This document shows positions 17,601-25,210 of a DNA stretch of 25,619 bases, in pieces. The DNA lies in assembly GCA_002633005.1 (NCBI GenBank), contig NMRA01000655.1, positions 113,024 to 138,642 of the forward strand, read 5' to 3'. The notes under the pieces are model-generated. The model was not told the DNA's origin, ran no database searches, and was given only the letters and a program-made list of their open reading frames with translations. This DNA is from Phoronis australis (Eukaryota; Phoronida; Phoronidae). Both the position numbers and the translations under genes were made by a program. Within the stretch, counting starts at the first letter, position 1, and every line of letters starts with the position of its first letter.

Positions 17601-19795
17601 CCTCTCCATTACACAAATTTGCCATCGACATTAAATACCCGCTTGTATCGACTCATTATCCAACCAATCCAGACGGCACATTTCCCTATCTTTTGTGTTG
17701 CTTATAGCGCATAGCGCATGTTTTGTTTAGGTGAAGGTATATAATTGAGCGCAGGCTTCTTTCGGCCTTACCATTCAAGCATCAGAAGTCAGTTTAATTT
17801 TGACGTGGGTAAACCCAGCTATGGCGAACTTATTTCTATGATTCGAACACTGATTTCGGTTACACTCTGTGTTCTTTATATTCGTAGAATCATTAATGCA
17901 TGAAAATGTATAGTTTTCTTAAAGCAGTTTTGATAGGCAGAGTTGTTTGTCTCATTTTATGGTCTAGCTCGCGACTTATGATTCACTCTGCCCAGAAACA
18001 CAGTTTGAATGATTATCGATAACCTGAATATCAAGTTCAAACGCCTGCAGCTTCGCATTGCGCAAAATGGTGACCAGGAGTACTCGTACCTCGTATGGAA
18101 AGCCAAAGAGGAAAAAATTCAGGACACATATCCTATATTCACAAATTAAAAACTCTGCAGGACCAAAACAACAACTCAAAACCAGACCTATACATGTAAT
18201 TATGTCGGGACCAAAATTTAACACTTCAGCACCGAAAATTTATCACGTCAAGACAGAAATCTTTCATGCCAGGAGACCTCGTGACCATCCACAAGCCGGT
18301 GTCCACGAACACTTGGACAGTGACCTAGATAGATATCTTGTAGCAACTTTAGTGAATCATCTGCATTTTGATAAAATGCACACAGGCAGACAGGCTGTGG
18401 TATTCATCCATATTCAAGTCTAATGTGTCCAAATGTGGAAGAAACATCGGAAATGCGTTCAACCTCATTGTCTCGACAATATGGTAGTCTTTGGCGAGAC
18501 ATTGTTGAACGCTTAGCCCTTGTGTACCCTCGCTGGTTCCCTGCGTGCCGCCAGCAGGTATCACTTAATTTTCCTCGGGAAATTTTTTTACACCTGCGTT
18601 TCTGATTGGCTAGTCGAATTTTCAACAGGCAGCGCTTTACGCAAACAAACTGACATGACTGATGGACGGAAGTGTAAGTGTGGTCTGTTGTACAGACAAA
18701 TCCGTGCTTAAAATTTATGTTAAAAAAAATGTGAAGCCTTTTCGGAATGCATCTTTCTACTGTCGATGACTTTTGTTTACGATAGTGTCCTGTATTCATA
18801 CAGTATGAATAACACACCGGTTAAATCGGCCAGATATGTGTTTATTGTACACGTATGTGCTTCAAGCACGCGGCTATTTAAACATCACTGCAGAAACGAA
18901 ATAGTTGCTGCGACGCCACTTGCATGACAAGGCTAAAAATCGTTCACAGTCCGCCATTTTTTCACGGTATTGTAAAGCTAACCAATGACTGCCGAGGTTA
19001 TATCGACCAATGCTATAGCGCGTGCCACTGCGTGATACCTGCGTGCTGGCTGGGCTAAGCACGCAGGGAACCAGCGAGTTGTGTACCTAGTAGTCACGTG
19101 ATCGCCTGCCATGAAATATTTCTGGCGTGATAAATTTTCTGTTCGGAGACGCGTTAACTTTTCGGTGGTGGCGTATGAAATTCTGGTTCTGACTTGTTAT
19201 ACTTTCAGTCCTGACGCGATAAATTATACGTCTTGACGTTAGAAATTTTGAATCGTGACGTGATAAATTATACGTATTGACGTGATGAATTTTGGGTCTT
19301 GACGTGATAAATTATTGGTCGTAACGTGATGAACTTTAGGTCATGACGTGACAAATTAAAGGTCGTGACCTGATGAATTTTGGGTCGTGACGAAATAAAT
19401 TATAGTTCGTGACGTGATGAATTTTGGATCGTGATCTGATGAATTATAGGTCTTGAGTTGTTTTTGGTGTTGCAAATTGAAAAAACATTTTAGAATGTTT
19501 GTAATTTTTGGATAATTGAGGCATAAATGTTCGTCTTGCAGAGTAAAAATAATGTTTTGTCTTGTTTTTGAGTCTTGCACAGAAAATAAGTTTCCTGGAT
19601 TTGTTGCGCTCTAGCTTTTTATTACCTCGCCTCAACATTAGCAGATGTAGAAGTCAATGTAAGTGATACATCCGTATAATGTTTTTAAACTACTACTGCC
19701 TACGGATTATTCCGAGATTTTTTATGTTTTAGGATGGGTTCAAGTTTACTGTCAGCGGTTTTAAGACGTCTGGCGGTGGTTATGATAAGTTCTGA
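11495..19795 (+). CDS. Gene B: complete mannose-6-phosphate receptor / ATG27-like protein, 267 aa
   Basis: Seven exons: 11495-11664, 12384-12474, 13090-13220, 14285-14387, 15153-15268, 16156-16285 and 19733-19795. Together they give 804 bases, 267 residues plus TGA, close to the roughly 280 of cation-dependent mannose-6-phosphate receptors. A hydrophobic N-terminus (MTWFRVYITLLFIF) acts as signal peptide. Residues about 24-175 form the luminal Cys-rich domain: CKCE and GGIIDLMPL (33-49), YKWNPC (67-72), VCQ (88-90), GKQSSAKF (103-110), ISLQC (135-139), CCP (174-176). A Thr/Pro stalk (181-193) precedes a single helix (195-222). The tail has IPNVTFWKNLPGFIKDGF (233-250) and ends YDKF. An N-C-S sequon is at 74-76. 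Its intron phases match gene A exactly. The start has G at -3. A transport or sorting receptor role is inferred from family; the sugar-contact residues seem absent. Confidence 0.9.
11665..12383 (+). other. Gene B intron 1
   Basis: 719 bases, AT-rich, with no recognised element. It ends ttcggttttag. Confidence 0.7.
12384..12474 (+). CDS. Gene B exon 2 (YKWNPC exon)
   Basis: 91 bases, phase 2 in and phase 0 out. The peptide is FSSVYSGYTYKWNPC, LNCSVADAS, ECANVA. The donor is gtgagt. It is three codons longer than the gene A counterpart, between WNPC and NVA. Confidence 0.9.
12475..13089 (+). other. Gene B intron 2
   Basis: 615 bases with nothing recognised. It ends ttgggtttag before 13090. 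Confidence 0.7.
13090..13220 (+). CDS. Gene B exon 3 (QSSAKF exon)
   Basis: 131 bases, phase 0 in and phase 2 out. The peptide is VCQVSIYNTNYCYSMG, KQSSAKFLTPDDRG, then LQISYSHVDGTMTK. The donor is gtacaa, a non-optimal +3 to +6, though the frame and paralogy are clear. Confidence 0.9.
13221..14284 (+). other. Gene B intron 3
   Basis: About 1.06 kb. Apart from a tRNA-like fragment at 13322-13396, it holds nothing I recognise. It ends gttcctttttag. Confidence 0.65.
13322..13396 (+). repeat. tRNA-like fragment with Pol III B-box (possible SINE remnant)
   Basis: gtggattcgagtcccac forms a T-arm-like hairpin and its gattcgagtcc matches 10 of 11 positions of the Pol III B-box consensus. gtgccc at about 13348 can pair with gggcac just after the T-arm. 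An A-box-like tggcagtgagg lies about 50 bases upstream of the B-box. A full cloverleaf cannot be drawn, so this is not called as a tRNA gene. Confidence 0.35.
14285..14387 (+). CDS. Gene B exon 4 (ISLQC exon)
   Basis: 103 bases, phase 2 in and phase 0 out. The peptide is KSLISLQCEENSEYNTF, TVDESRS, then APDYKVTEY. The donor is gtaagg. Confidence 0.9.
14388..15152 (+). other. Gene B intron 4
   Basis: 765 bases. It contains the AT palindrome and TA/TATG microsatellite at 14525-14637 (listed separately); the rest is unremarkable. It ends gatcgtttcag. Confidence 0.7.
14525..14592. repeat. Perfect 68-bp AT-rich palindrome
   Basis: gatgaccatatatatttatg at the left end reads outward to the exact reverse complement at the right end. 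The arms are 34 bases each with no spacer. The centre is an alternating TA tract. The stretch to 14637 continues as TA and TATG repeats. It can form a cruciform or a very stable RNA hairpin in the intron. Confidence 0.95.
15153..15268 (+). CDS. Gene B exon 5 (stalk and start of membrane helix)
   Basis: 116 bases, phase 0 in and phase 2 out. The peptide is YMTLKSKHCCPHSAL, stalk TTAVPTTPAPPRPA, then ITIGTILVI. The nucleotides encoding IGTILVI and the following donor are very close to those of gene A (8689-8722), which supports fairly recent common ancestry. Confidence 0.9.
15269..16155 (+). other. Gene B intron 5
   Basis: 887 bases containing a strong 16-bp hairpin (15972-16013). No coding signal is seen. 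It ends gtctttgcag. Confidence 0.7.
15972..16013 (+). repeat. Perfect GC-rich hairpin, 16-bp arms, 10-base loop
   Basis: agaccgtccggagttg is followed by a 10-base loop (caccatatac) and then by its exact reverse complement. It is about 140 bases upstream of exon 6. No target duplication is evident around it. Confidence 0.93.
16156..16285 (+). CDS. Gene B exon 6 (membrane helix and IPN..FW..LP tail)
   Basis: 130 bases, completing a split Met codon and ending in phase 0. It encodes FFVSGTLYFVCGILFMTYV, then RGATNCPERIPNVTFW and KNLPGFIK. The donor is gtgagg. Confidence 0.92.
17093..17123 (+). mobile_element. Single MITE-like terminus
   Basis: gggagccttagcccctgt followed by agctacgccagtg resembles the CAGTGGCGTAGC-type terminal repeat common in animal hAT-like MITEs (read on the minus strand: cactggcgtagct). 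I find no matching opposite end nearby, so this is a truncated remnant at best. Confidence 0.3.
18180..18262 (-). repeat. Inverted units of the 22-bp minisatellite
   Basis: ccgaaaatttatcacgtcaa and ccaaaatttaacacttcag are reverse complements of the units in the 19120-19457 array. The order of neighbouring words (tttcatgcca, then ctcgtgac) also mirrors the sequence just before that array (gtcacgtgat, tgccatgaaa). About three degenerate units are present. Confidence 0.65.
18529..19078. mobile_element. 550-bp non-autonomous DNA transposon (MITE) with 9-bp target duplication
   Basis: The element starts ctcgctggttccctgcgtgc and ends with its exact reverse complement (gcacgcagggaaccagcgag). Terminal similarity continues inward through gccagca and caggtatcac with small gaps. 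The 9 bases ttgtgtacc flank it perfectly on both sides (18520-18528 and 19079-19087). Internal reading frames are short and resemble nothing. A 9-bp duplication fits Mutator-like or Merlin-type transposases; the family is not resolved. Confidence 0.88.
19120..19457 (+). repeat. 22-bp minisatellite, about 16 units, TGACGTGA core
   Basis: The tgac core (or a variant) occurs at 19212 and then every 22 bases through 19454, twelve units in exact register. Four degenerate units precede it from about 19123. Units alternate between an aaattata and a gaatttt version, giving a 44-base higher-order repeat. The most common unit core is tgacgtga followed by taaatt or tgaatt. Confidence 0.92.
19733..19795 (+). 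CDS. Gene B exon 7 (DGF tail, YDKF stop)
   Basis: 63 bases including TGA. DGFKFTVSGFK continues LPGFIK of exon 6 in phase 0. After a Ser/Gly-rich spacer the protein ends GGYDKF, so the YXXphi tetrapeptide is again at the extreme C-terminus. The nearest AATAAA downstream is about 1 kb away (20816). Confidence 0.88.
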   Translation, partial: DGFKFTVSGFKTSGGGYDKF

Positions 19796-19995
19796 TTTAC
19801 AAGACTTCTCTTGCTGCGCTACTTCAAAGTGGTCAAAGGACTGGCGACAAAGTGGCGACACGTCGGGCATATCGAATTTGCGGGATTTACGTGGACTCTT
19901 TGTGCGCTCCTTACCGTATGATTATTGAGTTGGCCGTTTCTTATAACATAATAGGCGAGGAAATGCTTTTTTCGATATAGAAATGCCATACTCTA

Positions 19996-20280
19996 CTCGA
20001 TGAACAAAATTATAGGGACTTCATAGGCGAGAAAACAAATTTTGCAGAAATTAGCAACAGCGCGGAGTTGAGCACACTACCACTGGACATAGGAACTGTA
20101 GCGCTGGAAGGCCAACTCCTGCTCGTGACCTAGGAACTTTATTGTTAGAGGTTGCGACCCCGAGACCATCCGCGAGAGTTTGACCTCTGAATTTCCGTCC
20201 GTCTGCTCGATGCACTTTTGGTCGAGTGTTGTAGCAATCAAATCAACTTCAATTTCACTTCGTCAATTTTGTTCATCGAG
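19996..20280. repeat. Perfect 16-bp inverted repeat, arms 253 bases apart
   Basis: ctcgatgaacaaaatt at 19996-20011 is the exact reverse complement of aattttgttcatcgag at 20265-20280. No target duplication or coding content is obvious. It could be the ends of a small MITE or a structure in the gene B 3' UTR. Confidence 0.6.
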
Positions 20281-20644
20281 CGAGACTCGTGGTTCTCTTC
20301 CAGACTGCCATCTATTTCTCGGCAACACTAGTCAACAAACCCGACAATTACACTGGTCATTCTTTACCCGCACCGACCTGTGACCCTGGTGGAATCCCGG
20401 AAGAGTCTGGCCTCTGACATCTTTTCATCTCCAGCCTTAGAACCACTTGCAACAGCCTATCAACCTACATCCGGGGTTTTTCAACGAGACATTTTACAGT
20501 GTTATATTCACGTTACAGTATTTTACGGAAAGAAGTGACATTTTGTGTTCGAGTGTTTGTTTTGCAAGTATGAATGTAAAGTTGAGGCCCTACTAACACG
20601 TGTGTTTACTATCTTTTGAAAATTAATCGTAATTGCGTACTTAA

Positions 20645-20706
20645 GTGTGTGTGTGTGTGTGCGTGTGCGCGTGTGTGTATTTGTGTGTATATGCATGCGT
20701 GCATAT
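20645..20706 (+). repeat. GT/GC microsatellite
   Basis: Alternating purine-pyrimidine tract of tg with interspersed cg and ta steps over about 60 bases, ending in atgcatgcgtgcatat. Such tracts can adopt Z-DNA. Confidence 0.9.
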
Positions 20707-20815
20707 ACTATTACCATTTTCAATTGTTTGTATAATAATTGTGGAAGGTTTACCTGTTGCCTCGACGCCGTTTTCTAATTTTATTCGATTTCCTAGCAGA
20801 ACTTTTATCATCTGA

Positions 20816-20821
20816 AATAAA
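20816..20821 (+). promoter_or_regulatory. Candidate poly(A) signal for gene B
   Basis: AATAAA about 1.02 kb after the gene B stop. It is the first canonical hexamer I found on this strand after the stop. Use is not shown; a variant hexamer closer to the stop is possible. Confidence 0.3.
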
Positions 20822-21397
20822 ACGAAAAAACTAAAAATTTACCTTGTAAAAGAATCCAATCCAATACACCATGTTGCTGTCAACATACAGTCTACTTGGC
20901 GATTGTCCCGCTCTTGGCGGATTATAATCGTCATCAAGGCACACCAGCAAAATGTCCCGCTTTTGACAGACGTCGAATTTGACATAAGTTATCATATATA
21001 ATCGTAATTTCCACGCCCCATAGCTATACTGTCCCGTTCGACTAAAAGCAGAAAAAACAGGGCGTTTTACGGGCTTTAGCGGCATTCGCAATTTCCAATT
21101 CGACTAAAATAAAAAAGACGTCGAATACTTTTGGGGTTCCGTCTCCCGTGTGTTGCGATAAAAATTTCACCCTTGCGTTTCGCCTTAGACCCAGATGTCC
21201 CGTTTTTTACCTGGAAGTACCGCTTTTCTATCCAGTTGGCCGTGAAAACTTCATGTATGCACCAGATGCTCAAAAGCATTGTCAGTTCCTTATGAATATT
21301 GTTATTTTCCAAGAGACCACTTTCTTTAAATTGATTTATTGAGACATATACACATGGCCATTGGCCCCAAGTATGTCATGTACAAGACAGAACATTG

Positions 21398-21705
21398 TCA
21401 GGTGCCACGTTTCAAACTGGATAAGACATTATGACGCTTGAGAGCGTGATGGACGAATTTAATAAGTAGGCTATCTGGAGTTCTCATGAGAGAATCAAAT
21501 TTAGATGTCGTGGGAGAATGACAAAAACGATCACTTAAGTACTTAACCCGAAGGTCTTGATATGCACTACAAACTAACACAACGTGGTATTCGTCCTCTA
21601 CACACCCAGAATTACATAATTCACACAACCTGTTTTCATAGAGAATATTTGTGTGGCGACTTCCTTCCACCAGTAACGAATGATTTGAACATCGCAATCG
21701 AGTCA
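21398..21705 (-). pseudogene. LINE ORF2 C-terminal fragment with CxxC..H....C motif
   Basis: From about 21705 the other minus frame reads LTRLRCSNHSLLVEGSR, then RLCELCNSGCVEDEYHVVLVC, ending RHNVLSSLKRGT before a stop. C-E-L-C...E-D-E-Y-H....C is the usual end of non-LTR ORF2 proteins. It belongs to a different LINE lineage from the one at 1-4084, whose motif is CKCG..HVFFRCP. Confidence 0.78.
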
Positions 21706-22241
21706 GGTGCGGAGAAGTCCTGAGTGACGAAGATATCAGTGTTATTGTTCTTCTTATTCTGTAGAACCTTGTCTTTATCTTTAGACCTCATTTTTGCGAT
21801 TATCGGGCGATGTTTGTTCGAAGTTTTGCGGCCAAGTCTGTGAGCTCGTTCGATTATGACACCATCAACATCCAGGCAGTCTTTCAAAAAGTCGGTAACT
21901 TTGGACTCAGACTGTTCCCACGATTCGTGATTCTCCTCCGGTATGCCATGAAAGATCAAGTTGTCGCGTCTTGATCGATTCTCTAGGTCGTCTAATTTAA
22001 ACTCAAGGTATTTCACCTTTTCATGTAGACGACGATTTTCCTCTCGTGTTGCGTAGTAGTCTTGTCTCAGAGCATCTAGTTCTTTAAATACATCTGATTT
22101 CAAGTTCTCAAATTTATCATTCAAAAGTTTCAATAGCTCCCTGTTAGAAATGTCAGACGTAGAGGGGTCCGGTTGAGTTAGATAAGACGTGATCCCCCGG
22201 GTTTGTGGCCTACTACTGGTTGGAGTTTTCTTGGGAGGCAT
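21705..22241 (-). pseudogene. LINE ORF1 (L1-ORF1p-like coiled coil and RRM), truncated
   Basis: Starts MPPKKTPTSSRPQTRG. Then come heptad-like Leu-rich stretches (about residues 33-85, including ELDALRQDYYATREENRRL) and the hallmark LENRSRRDNLIFHGIPE. Further on are IERAHRLGRK, RPIIAKMRSKDKDKVL and FVTQDFS. These are the coiled coil and RNA-binding domain of LINE ORF1 (Transposase_22 type). About 180 residues fit the family, then the frame crosses the deletion into unrelated reading of ORF2 sequence. Not a host gene. Confidence 0.8.
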
Positions 22242-22300
22242 GGTGAGACATCAATTACGTAACAATAGCTTCACAATCGATGTAGGTCAAAATCAAAATC

Positions 22301-24211
22301 AAAATGTCCGACCACTCTTTCAGCAATGACAGGGCGACAACTCAAAGTGTGCAGTAACAGAAAATAGACACACACATGGGACTTAACTCACCAATGAGCA
22401 CCTCCACAAAACAAAGTCTTTCTGGTTTGGTAGCAATTAAAGTGCAGAAACCAGGTTACGAGTGCACAGAACACAAAATTAGGGAGACTTCAAGCGTGGC
22501 AATACTACGACAACGCAACCTACCTGTCTTTAATAACATAACAACCGTAAAATTGTTTTCCAATTTCTCATGTTTACGGGATCATTAATTTTTGCTTTCT
22601 GAAGAAAAGAGTTTATTTCTTAATTTCTTTGGCAAATCAATGTAATGAGCTCTCCACAGTACGTTTTAAAGTTACATAATGGATGCCCACAATTTATCAA
22701 CCAGAAAATCCCTGTCAGTAAATTTCTGATACACAGGCGAAGTAATTAGTTATTCACATTTTTGTAAGTGTCCCTGCATCCTGAATTTTTCGGAAGAATT
22801 TATATACACGAAACGGCACCAAATATCCAATTAATAGATAAAATAGGTAATTTTGAATAAATGTCTGAGTAAATTTTTCACAGCAACTCTGAGGGATCTA
22901 TATTTTAAAATCTTTGTCTCTATAGGCAGAAATCTTTTGAATTGTTCATTGAAATTATTTACACTGAAGTTATTTCCCTGCAGGTTTAAGTAGTCATTTA
23001 TGAAACTTCTCTAATCGCATTTCCTTTTTATGTTTCTATTACCCTCTGCTATTTTTCGCGGTAACAAACTTGGTTTTTAATATTGAACAAAAAGTTTTAA
23101 ACCTAGTTGCCATAATTATATGTGAATTAAATTATTCATGTTTTGCTGCAGGTATAATCATACACCATCAAGAACTGATAAAGAGTTTTGTAATGATATA
23201 ACTCTAATGCAATTCGGATGAAAAACGGAGTTCCGAAAAGTGTTAGTGACAGTAAATTCCATAGCAATAACCAAAATCGGAACAAACAATTCAAACAAAC
23301 TCCAAGCATGCGTGAGAAAACTCAGCAGCGCGAGACCGAAAAATGCGCTCTAATGCTAGAATTATATGCTCTGCAATAGCAGTCGAACGCTCTATCGCAT
23401 GAGCCAAAACCCAAGCATTAAAGACGCATAGTCTAATTAAATTGTGAAAATGCAAAAAAGTACTAATTTACAATCAACTCCGCACCCTCCAGTGTGCCGG
23501 AAACCAGCCGAGAACCATTTACCATTACAATCTCACGAAAGTCTCGTTTTGCGAGACTATTTTTATGTAATACTTCTTCATGGCGGACGATGCCAGCCAA
23601 GAGAACGAAAAAGGCATATAACTTAGTTTATTTGGGACCCCACCTTGCATGGCGGCAACTCAGTGTCTTGATGTAGCTGTAAATAAACAATGAATTGGCA
23701 ATATATTTCCACAAACTTCTGGTCCACATTTCTTAGGACGACACGGGAATCCCTAATGAAACAAAGCACATTTTTATTATTTGTTTTTTCACTATCTAAT
23801 AACAATTGTGTAATATGTTTTTAAGGGTACTGACTGTGGTGTTTCTTTTAAAAACGCAATTTATTTTCAAATTGTTTCTGTTCCTGATTATACCTGTACA
23901 CACAGTTCTCCAGGAAGTATCTAGGTGGCGCTTGTTAAATATTCACGGTTTTAATGAGACATATCGCAACTTTAAGTAGCATAGTATTTTAAGCGTAAGG
24001 TACCGGCTATGATTTCAGCTAATGCCCGACAGACAACGCCGACGATTTACGATTTGTAATAAATCACTGAAACAACGATTTATTTAACTTCAAGAAGTCC
24101 GAGTTATTCAATAATTATCCCAAACTTAAAGTTTTTCTGTCGCAAGCGATAACGTCCAAATAACTAATAAAGTCACCGGCAATCGAGTTCAGTTTGTGGC
24201 TGGAAATCGTC
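22301..24211 (+). other. Intergenic DNA between gene B and gene C
   Basis: About 1.9 kb with no recognised gene. A small hairpin, agtctcg-ttttg-cgagact, occurs near 23540-23560. On the minus strand around 23360-23420 a tRNA-5'-half-like string (ggctcatgcgatagagcg) is seen without the rest of a tRNA. Confidence 0.55.
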
Positions 24212-24380
24212 CAGGAGCGGGCCCAGGATTTTGAGTTAGGGGGAAGGCGGGGGCAGGGCAAAGTATTAGCCAGGATTTTGCTCGTCAGACATCCGCACTC
24301 CCGAATTGACAAATGGAATCTGGGAGAATTTTAGGGAGGAGGGACATGGCCCCCTTGGTCCCCCTCTAAATCCACCAATG
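24212..24380. mobile_element. Divergent hAT-like MITE remnant
   Basis: The left end caggagcgggcccaggattt and the right end ctctaaatccaccaatg resemble diverged versions of the CAGGGGCGGATCCAGGATTT-type terminal repeat widespread in animal genomes. The interior is unusually G- then C-rich (gggggaaggcgggggc, ggcccccttggtccccc), as in those elements. Flanking 8-mers do not match clearly. Confidence 0.4.
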
Positions 24381-24632
24381 TCAACGGCAAGAAATGGCAA
24401 GTTGTAATAAAATCCCAGGTAGATGCCGTGCGTATGGAGTTGCCACTGTGAAAATTTAAGCTACGTAGCGTTTTCTCTAGGTGCTTCTCTATATCTCTAC
24501 ACCATGGTTGTGAAGTTGACGATTTGTCAACCTTTAGCACCCGAAGACAAATCATTGTTGTGGCTTCTTATCATGTCTCATGATTTCGTATCACGCACTA
24601 ATAAACCAACGAGCGCCACAGTGAAGCAGGAA

Positions 24633-24853
24633 ATGGACATACTAGGTCGATTACGATGTTCACTGTCACTTACGAATCCGTTTAAAGGTAGAAGATGTCT
24701 CGTTATTGTTATAATAGCAATCTCTGCTTGGCGAACTTGCGCAGACGGAGTGCAACATGTTAACTGCACGAAAATATCCAGCTGCGCATGTGAAGTAAAG
24801 GGCGGTGGGAGAATTGACTTGTCTCTACTCGATAACAAGACAGGACAGGCATC
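24633..24853 (+). CDS. Gene C exon 1: third paralogue, signal peptide and CACE..IDL
   Basis: 221 bases ending in phase 2 at a perfect gtaagt, as exon 1 of gene B does. The ATG has G at -3 and G at +4. The peptide starts MDILGRLRCS, has a hydrophobic core CLVIVIIAISAW, and then NCTKISSCACE, GGGRIDLSLLDNKTGQA. The pattern C.CE..GG.IDL..L....G matches gene B exon 1 residue for residue in spacing. An N-C-T sequon is present. The frame is open further upstream, so a start at 24573 is also possible. The other exons should follow downstream of the window. The protein is expected to be of the same receptor-like family. Confidence 0.8.
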
Positions 24854-25210
24854 GTAAGTTCGTCACATGTACATAGAGCGCGATTATAGCCGCGGTATAG
24901 AATTCACCAACGCTGACTTTTAAGTTCATGCACAGTCCGTTTGTTTGAATGCAAAACCACCGGCAACACTACTAGTTTTAATTGAATTATAACTGGATAT
25001 TCAAATCTGCATTATCCTGCGGTTCTGCAGTTCGCCTGACATCTGAGACTAGCCTAGAATGTTCATAAAACTTGTGTGTTACGTTTAAGCGCCAATGCGT
25101 CTTCTACTCCTGAACACAGATCACATACATGCACAGTCATGGTTCTTCAAACGTGTGCAACACTTCAATGTGATAACTTGTGAATTATCGTATACCGTTA
25201 AACTAATAAA
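24854..25210 (+). other. Start of gene C intron 1
   Basis: Follows the donor at 24854. No YKWNPC-type exon 2 is present before the foldback element at 25211, so exon 2 lies beyond the window. Confidence 0.6.

Larger units (their letters stand above)
16286..19732 (+). other. Gene B intron 6, about 3.4 kb, repeat-rich
   Basis: This is the longest intron in the cluster. It holds a transposon-end-like motif at 17093-17123, a MITE at 18529-19078, minisatellite units in opposite orientations on each side of it (18180-18262 and 19120-19457), and no recognised exon. A TATA-like tatataattgagcg near 17750 has no gene attached. The acceptor is ttatgttttag at 19732. Confidence 0.75.
19796..21340 (+). 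other. Gene B 3' side and intergenic DNA
   Basis: No gene is recognised. It holds a 16-bp inverted repeat (19996-20011 with 20265-20280), a GT microsatellite (20645-20706) and a candidate poly(A) signal AATAAA at 20816-20821. Short open frames here look random. Confidence 0.6.
21341..22300 (-). mobile_element. Internally deleted LINE remnant: ORF1 joined to the end of ORF2
   Basis: On the minus strand an ORF1 start (22241) runs to about 21705, and the sequence then passes directly into the C-terminal end of a LINE ORF2. The whole reverse transcriptase and endonuclease (normally some 3 kb) are missing. Both ends of the element are kept, so this is not a simple 5' truncation. Exact outer borders and target duplication were not found. 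Confidence 0.75.

Noticed and set aside
17745-17830. TATA-like tatataattgagcg followed by a possible start region
   Set aside because: No gene, LTR ends or primer-binding site could be found around it inside the gene B intron.
18404-18817. 137-codon minus strand open frame
   Set aside because: It runs across the left border of the 550-bp MITE and the 9-bp target duplication, so it cannot be an old gene.
23360-23420. tRNA-like 5' half on the minus strand (ggctcatgcgatagagcg)
   Set aside because: No T-arm, B-box or acceptor pairing follows; too weak to call.
24578-24838. 86-codon minus strand open frame
   Set aside because: Antisense shadow of gene C exon 1, whose sense translation has the family motif and a consensus donor.
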